Shown one piece after another: positions 1 to 5,569 of a DNA stretch of 5,569 nt; within the stretch, counting starts at the first letter, position 1, and each line of letters starts with the position of its first letter. The stretch is from Prevotella sp. (GTDB lineage: Bacteria > Bacteroidota > Bacteroidia > Bacteroidales > Bacteroidaceae). The translations under genes and the position numbers were made by a program. Below the pieces are notes generated by a model that saw only the letters and a list, made by a program, of their open reading frames with translations, made no database searches and was not told the DNA's origin. Location of the stretch: positions 1 to 5,569 of the forward strand of contig JAJQAI010000153.1 in NCBI GenBank assembly GCA_021203915.1. The letters run 5' to 3'.

Positions 1-14
1 CCATATAACATTAA

Positions 15-22
15 TATCTTTG
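15..22 (+). promoter_or_regulatory. Possible Bacteroidetes -7 promoter element (TAnnTTTG)
   Basis: The bases TATCTTTG match the Bacteroidetes primary sigma factor -7 consensus TAnnTTTG exactly. The partner -33 TTTG element would lie just outside the left edge, so only half of the promoter can be judged. The element ends five bases before the ATG of the OmpA-family gene, which would place the transcription start at or almost on the start codon. It may instead be a chance match in AT-rich DNA. Confidence 0.4.
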
Positions 23-27
23 TTTTT

Positions 28-705
28 ATGAAAAAATTTAAAATAGCCATTTTAGGGGTATGCTTAGCTTTAATGCTTCACTCCTGTGGAACAAATACCG
101 GAACAGATCCACTAATTGGAACAGGCGGTGGTGCAGTACTTGGCTCAATCATTGGAGCTGTCTCAGGTAACACTTTAGTTGGTACAGTAATTGGCTCGGC
201 TGTAGGTGCAGGAGTTGGCTCTCTAATTGGCAATCATATGGATAAGGTTAAAAAGGAGCTAAATGAGCAACTTCAGAATGCCTCTGTTGAAGAAATCACT
301 GATAATAATGGTCTAAAGGCTATCAAGGTAACCTTTGACGCAGCAATACTTTTTGCTCTTGACAAGGCAGAACTAAACTCAACGTCTATGACGGAGTTAT
401 CAAACTTCTCTAATGTTTTAAAAAACAATGAACTCTGCTCAGTGGCTATCCATGGTTATACGGATTCAACAGGTGATGATGCCATTAATTTGCCACTTAG
501 TAAAGAACGTGCTGAGGCAGTAGCTAACTATCTAGAAGAATGTGGTGTAAGATCATCCCAAATAGAAAGTGTCCAAGGCTTTGGTGCTTCAAATCCTGTT
601 GCAGATAATTCTACAGTAGAAGGTAGAGCACAAAATCGCAGAGTTGAGGTATACATATATGCAAGTCAGGCAATGATTGAAGCCGCCCAAAATGGAAACC
701 TATAA
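28..705 (+). CDS. OmpA-family lipoprotein with glycine zipper
   Basis: This is a predicted outer-membrane lipoprotein that binds peptidoglycan and so ties the outer membrane to the wall. Residues 1-20 form a lipoprotein signal: basic MKK, a hydrophobic core, and a lipobox L17-H18-S19-C20 with Cys20 as the lipidated residue. Residues 31-68 are a glycine-zipper segment with regularly spaced Gly and small residues, as in Gly-zipper_Omp proteins, and could insert in or pack against a membrane. Residues 99-212 are an OmpA C-terminal domain. Asp146 and Arg161 are 15 residues apart, as are the diaminopimelate-binding Asp and Arg of Acinetobacter OmpA, and the closing motif GRAQNRRVEV (199-208) is typical. 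At 225 residues it resembles the short YiaD-like lipoproteins. No Shine-Dalgarno is visible. The frame is open to the left edge, but the signal peptide fixes this start. It leads a probable operon with the glycosyltransferase 28 bases downstream. Confidence 0.93.
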   Translation: MKKFKIAILGVCLALMLHSCGTNTGTDPLIGTGGGAVLGSIIGAVSGNTLVGTVIGSAVGAGVGSLIGNHMDKVKKELNEQLQNASVEEITDNNGLKAIKVTFDAAILFALDKAELNSTSMTELSNFSNVLKNNELCSVAIHGYTDSTGDDAINLPLSKERAEAVANYLEECGVRSSQIESVQGFGASNPVADNSTVEGRAQNRRVEVYIYASQAMIEAAQNGNL

Positions 706-733
706 TTTTTTAGGCAAACCTTTTTAAAGGAAC

Positions 734-1447
734 ATGTTGGGTTGTTTAAAGCGTATAATAAAATGGGTGGTGGTAGTCTTTTTTGGCTCCACCATTCTTG
801 CTGTCATAGCTTATCGCTTTATTCCAGTATACATTACGCCACTAATGGTTATAAGGGCTTTTGAGCAGATGAAAGATGGTGAACGCCCTCGTATATGCCA
901 CAAGTGGGTGCCATTAAAAAAGATTTCCCCTTATATGCCTGTAGCAGTAATGGCAAGTGAGGACCAACGCTTTTTGCTTCATCACGGCTTTGACTATCAA
1001 GCAATAGAACAGGCTGTTGCTTACAACAAAAAGAATAAAAAAGTTCGAGGCGCTAGTACCATATCCCAGCAAACAGCTAAGAACGTTTTCTTGTGGCCAA
1101 AAAGGTCATGGCTTCGCAAGGGTCTTGAGGCGTATTTTACTCTTCTTATAGAGCTTATGTGGAGTAAACAAAGAATAATGGAGGTATACCTTAACTCTAT
1201 TGAAACAGGTCAAGGTATTTATGGAGTTCAGGCCGTAGCAAAAGAGCATTTCGCTAAAAATGCTATAGATCTTTTTAGAAGTGAATGTGCACTGATAGCA
1301 GCAACACTCCCCAACCCGCTAAAATTCAATTCAGCTATGCCTACAGCATACCTTTTAAAGCGTCAAAAGTGGATTGAAAGGCAAATGAAGTTTATTGGTA
1401 GTTTTCCCGAAGAAGGACAAGATTTAAAAGTTAACAAGGAAAAATGA
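734..1447 (+). CDS. mtgA: Monofunctional biosynthetic peptidoglycan transglycosylase (GT51)
   Basis: This enzyme polymerises lipid II into glycan strands at the outer face of the inner membrane, without the transpeptidase domain of class A penicillin-binding proteins. Residues 8-28 are a single N-terminal membrane anchor. GT51 motifs follow in order: the first catalytic glutamate E76 in EDQRFLLHHGFD; RGASTISQQTAKN at 105-117; RKGLEAY at 128-134, where E132 matches E290 of E. coli PBP1b; and RIMEVYLNSIETGQGIYG at 147-164. The protein is 237 residues, close to the 242 of E. coli MtgA, and ends naturally, so it is not a broken class A protein. The ATG at 734 is the first possible start after an in-frame TAA at 725-727 and has AAAGGA two bases upstream. 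Its last four bases overlap the helicase gene. The lipoprotein upstream also acts at peptidoglycan. Confidence 0.95.
   Translation: MLGCLKRIIKWVVVVFFGSTILAVIAYRFIPVYITPLMVIRAFEQMKDGERPRICHKWVPLKKISPYMPVAVMASEDQRFLLHHGFDYQAIEQAVAYNKKNKKVRGASTISQQTAKNVFLWPKRSWLRKGLEAYFTLLIELMWSKQRIMEVYLNSIETGQGIYGVQAVAKEHFAKNAIDLFRSECALIAATLPNPLKFNSAMPTAYLLKRQKWIERQMKFIGSFPEEGQDLKVNKEK
1436..1440 (+). promoter_or_regulatory. Shine-Dalgarno-like AAGGA for the helicase gene
   Basis: AAGGA lies three bases before the ATG at 1444, inside the last codons of the glycosyltransferase gene. An in-frame TAA at 1432-1434 rules out an earlier helicase start, so this site and the ATGA overlap fix the start. The arrangement suggests translational coupling of the two genes. 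Confidence 0.5.
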
Positions 1448-3762
1448 ATCTAGACTTTTTAAACGATTTAAACCAAAGTCAACTTGAAGCGGTAAAATAC
1501 TTGGATGGTCCATCCCTTGTTATCGCCGGTGCTGGCTCGGGGAAAACGCGTGTTCTAACCTATAAAATTGCCTACCTTTTAGCTCTCGGTGTAAAGCCAT
1601 GGAATATCCTTGCTCTAACATTTACAAACAAGGCCGCTCGTGAAATGAAAGAGCGCATTGCTCGACTTGTTGGAGAGGATCTTTCCTCAAAGCTACATAT
1701 GGGTACTTTTCATAGCATATTTGCTCAGATTTTGCGCCGAGAAGCTAAAAATATAGGCTACTCTTCAAACTTTACTATCTATGATGAGAGCGATTCTACA
1801 AGTCTTCTTAAAGCAATAATTAAAGAAAAAACTTCAGATGAAAAATATAAGCCTTCAACTGTTCGCTCTAGAATAAGCAACGCTAAGAATCATTTAATAT
1901 TACCGAGTGATTGTGGCTCTTCATCTAAAGGAAGCTATAATTCGCTTCCGCTGATTCCTGAGATTTACTCTCTTTACCAAGAGCGCTTAAAAAGAGCAAA
2001 TGCTATGGATTTCGATGATCTTTTAATAAATACATATTTACTCTTTTCTTCTTTTGAGGATGTAAGAAAAAAATACGCCTCTTTCTTTCACTTTGTGCTT
2101 GTTGATGAGTATCAAGACACCAATAAAGTTCAAAAAGAGATTCTTTGGCAATTAACTCAAGAGCATCAGAAAGTTTGTGTTGTAGGGGATGATGCGCAAA
2201 GTATATATGCATTTCGTGGAGCAAATATTGATAATATTCTAGGGTTTCAAGATCTATATACAAACACTGCCCTTTTCAAACTTGAAAGAAATTATCGTAG
2301 CACTCAAAGTATCGTTAACGCTGCTAATAGTTTAATAAAGCATAATCAAAAGCAGATAGAAAAAACGGTATATAGCGAAAACGAAAAGGGTGAAAAGTTA
2401 GTCGTAAAACAAGCCTTTAGCGATAGAGAAGAGGCAATAATTGTTTCTAGCGAAATAATAAAAATGGTTAAGCATGATGGCTTAAGCTATGGTGATATTG
2501 CCATTCTATACCGCCGGAATCACTTAAGCCGTGGCTTTGAGGAAAATATGGCAAAGCTAGGTATACCATATAGAGTATATGGTGGACTTGCCTTTTATCA
2601 AAGAAAGGAAATAAAAGATGTTTTAGCTTATTTTCGTTTAGTTGTTAACTCCGATGATGAGGAGGCCTTTAAACGCATTATTAACTATCCAAAGCGTGGA
2701 ATTGGTGATACCACGGTTTCTAAGATTCTCTCTTTTTTACCCTCGAGTCCAGAGGGACTATGGAAAATTATAGCATCTTCTGAGAATCTCCCTTTGGGTA
2801 TAAGTAAAGCAGCAGTAAAAAAACTTCAAGATTTTTATTGCCTTATTGAGAGTTTTAAAGAAAAACTTGAAAACAAAGATGCTTATACTTTAGCAAAAGA
2901 AATAGTAAAGCTAAGTGGTATATCTATAGATGTGCAAAAGGATGATTCTCCAGAGAATGTATCACGCAAAGAGAATATTGAAGAACTTCTTAATAGTATT
3001 AAGGACTTTGTTGATTCTCAAAAAGAAGAATCTCCTCTTGAGGGCTATCATCTTCAAGATTACTTAAGAGAGGTGTCTCTTCAAACTGATGCTGATAGAA
3101 ATGAGGATAAGGAAAAAGAAAAGGTTTCCATTATGACTATGCATAGTGCTAAAGGGCTAGAATTCCCCGTTGTTTTTATAGTAGGATTGGAAGAGGAAAT
3201 TTTTCCTGATACTCGTATGGCTAATAGTGCTAGGCTTTTAGAAGAAGAAAGAAGGCTTTTTTATGTTGCTATAACTAGAGCTAAAAAAAAGTGTATTCTT
3301 TCTTACGCCTTAAACAGGTATAGTTTTGGTTATATGGAAATGCAAACGCCATCTAGATTTTTAAATGATATAGATAAAAAATATGTAATCTTTGAAAGCA
3401 CTAAAGAAAAAGATTCCTTTTCTAGGCCCTCTAGTAATAAAGCATCTTTCAATCAAAAACCAAAGATAAACCATCAAGAAAAACCATTTGACTTTGGGAA
3501 TAAACATCAAGAGAATATAGCCTACTTAGAATATGCTATAAAAAACACTAAAAAAATTAAAGAATCTTCACCGATTACCCCTATAGAAAACGTTCAAAAT
3601 GGCGATTTAATTGAGCATGAAAGATTCGGTCTAGGGGTGGTTATGGCTCTAGAAGGAAAAGGTGAAAATACCAAGGCAACCATAAAATTTAAAAATGCGG
3701 GTACCAAACAGATAATGCTAAAATTCGCTCGCATTAAAATTATACACAAAAAGAAAGACTAA
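1444..3762 (+). CDS. uvrD: UvrD/PcrA-type superfamily 1 ATP-dependent DNA helicase
   Basis: This is a cytoplasmic 3'-5' DNA helicase of the UvrD/PcrA/Rep family, which works in nucleotide excision and mismatch repair and in clearing replication forks. All SF1A motifs are intact: Q motif around Q13; Walker A AGAGSGKT 28-35; Ia TFTNKAAREMKERI 59-72; Ib GTFHS 87-91; II DEYQDTN 221-227; III VVGDDAQSIYAFRGA 246-260; IV LERNYRST 280-287; V VSIMTMHSAKGLEFP 561-575; VI EEERRLFYVAITRA 600-613. A polar, Lys/Ser/Asn-rich linker (about 650-712) leads to a C-terminal PcrA/UvrD tudor-like domain (about 717-767, starting NGDLIEHERFGLGVV), the part that contacts RNA polymerase in PcrA/UvrD. The 772-residue length is slightly above the 720-724 of E. 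coli UvrD and Bacillus-type PcrA. No nuclease domain is present, which argues against AddA or RecB. UvrD versus PcrA naming is a convention here. Two stops, TAATAA, end the frame. Confidence 0.96.
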   Translation: MNLDFLNDLNQSQLEAVKYLDGPSLVIAGAGSGKTRVLTYKIAYLLALGVKPWNILALTFTNKAAREMKERIARLVGEDLSSKLHMGTFHSIFAQILRREAKNIGYSSNFTIYDESDSTSLLKAIIKEKTSDEKYKPSTVRSRISNAKNHLILPSDCGSSSKGSYNSLPLIPEIYSLYQERLKRANAMDFDDLLINTYLLFSSFEDVRKKYASFFHFVLVDEYQDTNKVQKEILWQLTQEHQKVCVVGDDAQSIYAFRGANIDNILGFQDLYTNTALFKLERNYRSTQSIVNAANSLIKHNQKQIEKTVYSENEKGEKLVVKQAFSDREEAIIVSSEIIKMVKHDGLSYGDIAILYRRNHLSRGFEENMAKLGIPYRVYGGLAFYQRKEIKDVLAYFRLVVNSDDEEAFKRIINYPKRGIGDTTVSKILSFLPSSPEGLWKIIASSENLPLGISKAAVKKLQDFYCLIESFKEKLENKDAYTLAKEIVKLSGISIDVQKDDSPENVSRKENIEELLNSIKDFVDSQKEESPLEGYHLQDYLREVSLQTDADRNEDKEKEKVSIMTMHSAKGLEFPVVFIVGLEEEIFPDTRMANSARLLEEERRLFYVAITRAKKKCILSYALNRYSFGYMEMQTPSRFLNDIDKKYVIFESTKEKDSFSRPSSNKASFNQKPKINHQEKPFDFGNKHQENIAYLEYAIKNTKKIKESSPITPIENVQNGDLIEHERFGLGVVMALEGKGENTKATIKFKNAGTKQIMLKFARIKIIHKKKD

Positions 3763-3777
3763 TAAAAAAAGAAAAAT

Positions 3778-4392
3778 ATGAAAGTACTACTTATAAATGG
3801 AAGTCCTAGAGCTCATGGCAACACGCAAATTGCTTTAGAAGAAGTAACTAAAACATTGAATGAGGCGGGAATAAGCACAGAGATAGTATCAATTGGTACT
3901 AAAGCCGTTCAAGGTTGCATAGCCTGTGGAAAATGCGCTGAAAAGAAGGTGTGTAACTTTTCTGACGAGCTATATATGATGGTAAGAGAAAAGGCCATAT
4001 CCTCAGATGGTATCATTGTAGGCTCTCCAACTTATTACGCTGGCCCTAATGGCTCACTTCAAGCTCTACTTGACCGTCTGTTTTATTCCTCAGGAAAGCT
4101 CCTAAGATATAAGCCCGCAGCTGCCGTTGCTGTTTGTCGCCGTGGCGGGGCAAGTGCAACATTTGATCGCCTAAACAAATACTTTACGATTAATTGTATG
4201 CCCGTTGTTTCCTCTCAGTATTGGAATAGTGTTCATGGAATGACGCCAGGTGAAGCCTTAAAAGATGAGGAAGGACTGCAGGTAATGAGAGCTTTAGGAC
4301 GCAATATGGCTTGGATGCTAAAAAATTTGAATTTAGCTAAGGAGCCAATCCCAAAGCAGGAGGAGAAAATATCCACTAACTTCGTTAGATAG
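3778..4392 (+). CDS. Flavodoxin-fold FMN reductase with iron-sulfur flavoprotein-like cysteine motif
   Basis: This is a cytoplasmic flavoprotein of the NADPH-dependent FMN reductase / iron-sulfur flavoprotein group; its substrate cannot be told from sequence. The N-terminal strand and loop MKVLLINGSPRAHGNT (1-16) bind the FMN phosphate, and VGSPTYYAG (81-89) is the second FMN loop near the isoalloxazine ring. Between them lies C47-x2-C50-x2-C53-x5-C59, which fits the compact CX2CX2CX4-7C motif that holds a 4Fe-4S cluster in archaeal iron-sulfur flavoproteins. Many bacterial relatives carry similar cysteines without a proven cluster. The 204-residue length is normal. The start follows an in-frame TAA at 3763-3765, and the leader is A-rich without a clear Shine-Dalgarno. 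It lies 15 bases after the helicase and is likely co-transcribed. General electron transfer or quinone/FMN reduction is an inference. Confidence 0.88.
   Translation: MKVLLINGSPRAHGNTQIALEEVTKTLNEAGISTEIVSIGTKAVQGCIACGKCAEKKVCNFSDELYMMVREKAISSDGIIVGSPTYYAGPNGSLQALLDRLFYSSGKLLRYKPAAAVAVCRRGGASATFDRLNKYFTINCMPVVSSQYWNSVHGMTPGEALKDEEGLQVMRALGRNMAWMLKNLNLAKEPIPKQEEKISTNFVR
4376..4388. repeat. Short perfect inverted repeat at the convergent gene ends
   Basis: CTAAC and GTTAG flank a three-base spacer (TTC on the + strand), just before the flavoprotein stop codon. The hairpin would form in transcripts of either strand. It is short, AT-rich and lacks a strong adjacent U-tract, although TTTT occurs at 4402-4405 on the + strand and a T-rich run follows on the - strand. 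It is the only candidate for a two-way terminator between the facing genes, and a weak one. Confidence 0.25.
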
Positions 4393-5569
4393 TTAGGAGC
4401 CTTTTGATTTAAATTTACTTCTTAAAACATCTAATAGTTGAGTCTTGCGATAAAGGACTCTAAGGGATATCCATGTGCTAACAATAATTAGCAAAAGACC
4501 AACCGTCCAATATATCCACCCAGAAAAAAGAACGATTACACAAAGAGAAACTATTCCAATGGGGTATTGAAGAAGAAGGTATTTTCTTACATCTCGAGAC
4601 ATTTTGTATCCATAAAACTTCCACATAAGAAAAAGAATTATTGCATAGTCGATAAGTCCAACAATAGTTATCGCATATCCAATACCTGTAAGACCACCAA
4701 GATTAAAACCTAAGATACAGGCAATAACTATAAAAAAGGCATACTGACCATCAACTATCATAAAGAGTATAGAATTACCCTTTGCTAGCGAAATATAAGC
4801 CACTGGAAGTTTTGCTGCCCTTATATATAAAGCTAAAGTTGCCACTTGCACCATACCAAGAGCAGGAGAGAATTTTCCGCTATAAAGTAGTGGAAGTAGC
4901 AAAGGAGCAAAAAACATAAAAGCAACTAAGAGTGGAGAAATAAGCAGAAGCGATACTTCGCTTTGATTATTTACAATTTCGGTAAAATCATCTTTTTTAG
5001 AAGCTGCCGAAAGTCTTGGATAATAGTCGGTTTCCATTGAAGAGAAAATCATACCTCCGTATGTCATTACGATTAAGTATCCTGCACTATAAAGACCAAC
5101 AGTTTCAAGTGAGGCATAATGGCTTAGATAAGAACGTATTAAAAACTCTGCCCCACTAACCAAAATTCCAGCTACAACAAAGGCAATCCCAAGCTTAACC
5201 ATCGTAAAGCCATATGAGAGTTGGCGAAGGGATGATATAATCTTTAGAGGATAAAGCCTATAGGAGTAAAATATTGTTACTAGCATCTGAAGAAGAGCTA
5301 ATATCACCAAACTAGGTACGATACCACTTTGGCCAAAGAAATAATAAATTGGAACGGAGACTATAAAGGCAAAAACCATGTTGTATATTGAAACTATAGC
5401 CAGCCGTTTAAGATTCCTTGTGGCCTTAAGTATGGCAACCTCGCCTAAGGTAATCGCCATTAATCCAACTACGGGAGAAAGACAAATAAAATGTAGGGTA
5501 TGACTTCCCCAAGAAAAAGTTATATCGTTAAGAATCTTACTAAATATAATACATACTAGTGTACCAAAG
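4393..5569 (-). CDS. Wzx-like polysaccharide/oligosaccharide flippase, N-terminus outside window
   Basis: This is an inner-membrane MOP-superfamily flippase that would move undecaprenyl-linked oligosaccharides to the periplasm for O-antigen, capsule or other glycan assembly. The visible 391 codons encode about ten hydrophobic spans separated by short basic loops. A characteristic segment, VGLYSAGYLIVMTYGG followed by SSMETDYYPRLSAAS, lies about 156-190 residues into the visible part and is typical of Bacteroidetes flippases. The frame continues without a stop for 36 codons upstream of the Met codon at 5458-5460 and runs off the right edge. The residues there are flippase-like and lead smoothly into MAITLGEVAIL, so that Met is internal. 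Full-length relatives are about 480-500 residues, so roughly 100 N-terminal residues are missing. It faces the flavoprotein gene, and their stop codons touch. Which glycan it exports cannot be told, since no sugar-transferase genes are visible. Confidence 0.9.
   Translation of the reverse strand, partial: FGTLVCIIFSKILNDITFSWGSHTLHFICLSPVVGLMAITLGEVAILKATRNLKRLAIVSIYNMVFAFIVSVPIYYFFGQSGIVPSLVILALLQMLVTIFYSYRLYPLKIISSLRQLSYGFTMVKLGIAFVVAGILVSGAEFLIRSYLSHYASLETVGLYSAGYLIVMTYGGMIFSSMETDYYPRLSAASKKDDFTEIVNNQSEVSLLLISPLLVAFMFFAPLLLPLLYSGKFSPALGMVQVATLALYIRAAKLPVAYISLAKGNSILFMIVDGQYAFFIVIACILGFNLGGLTGIGYAITIVGLIDYAIILFLMWKFYGYKMSRDVRKYLLLQYPIGIVSLCVIVLFSGWIYWTVGLLLIIVSTWISLRVLYRKTQLLDVLRSKFKSKGS

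Noticed and set aside
699..714. CCTA ... TAGG inverted repeat with a T-rich loop after the lipoprotein stop
   Set aside because: A four-base stem with the T-run in the loop rather than after it does not fit an intrinsic terminator, and the next gene follows closely on the same strand.
719..730. CCTTT-TT-AAAGG inverted repeat before the glycosyltransferase gene
   Set aside because: The two-base loop is too tight for a full hairpin, and the right arm is simply the Shine-Dalgarno-like AAAGG. It is most likely chance in AT-rich DNA.
734..1447. Glycosyltransferase as a truncated class A penicillin-binding protein
   Set aside because: The length and end match MtgA, a membrane anchor is present, and the following sequence is a different intact gene with its own start rather than remnants of a transpeptidase domain.
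2003..2263. An 86-codon open frame on the - strand
   Set aside because: It lies wholly inside the helicase gene opposite conserved motifs II and III, has no recognisable domain or leader, and is a shadow of the real coding strand.
1444..3762. Helicase as AddA/RecB or part of a phage-defence system
   Set aside because: No nuclease domain or C-terminal extension is present, and the tudor-like C-terminus and motif set are those of housekeeping UvrD/PcrA. The neighbours are not defence genes.
1..5569. Search for tRNA, riboswitch, CRISPR array, insertion sequence or attachment site
   Set aside because: The window is almost fully occupied by protein-coding genes. By eye I found no cloverleaf, no regularly spaced repeats, no transposase and no flanking terminal repeats.

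Overview
The window looks like ordinary chromosomal DNA from an AT-rich member of the Bacteroidetes, probably Bacteroidales. Support for this comes from a TAnnTTTG-type promoter element at the left edge, AT-rich gene leaders, and the style of the proteins (a UvrD-type helicase with a GDDAQSIYAFRGA motif III, and a short monofunctional GT51 enzyme). The lineage call is an inference from sequence style, not from a marker gene.

Layout: four genes run left to right on the + strand and are closely packed. They are an OmpA-family lipoprotein with a glycine zipper (28-705), a monofunctional peptidoglycan glycosyltransferase (734-1447), a UvrD/PcrA-type superfamily 1 DNA helicase (1444-3762) and a small flavoprotein with a four-cysteine motif of the iron-sulfur flavoprotein kind (3778-4392). 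Gaps are 28, -4 (ATGA overlap) and 15 bases, so one transcript is likely. A fifth gene, a multi-membrane-span Wzx-like polysaccharide flippase, runs the other way from the right edge and stops at 4393, the base after the flavoprotein stop codon. Its frame stays open to the window edge, so only its C-terminal part is present; the Met codon at 5460 is almost certainly internal.

How they fit together: the first two genes and the flippase are all cell-envelope functions (peptidoglycan anchoring, glycan polymerisation, lipid-linked sugar export). The helicase (DNA repair and replication fork maintenance) and the flavoprotein (redox) look like co-transcribed passengers rather than partners. There is no stretch over 300 bases without a gene. 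I saw no RNA gene, CRISPR array, insertion sequence or attachment site. I did not find a convincing new biological system here. The points most worth a second look are the possible leaderless start of the lipoprotein gene, the cysteine motif of the flavoprotein, the stop-to-stop convergent gene ends, and a dnaX-like slippery heptamer inside the helicase gene.
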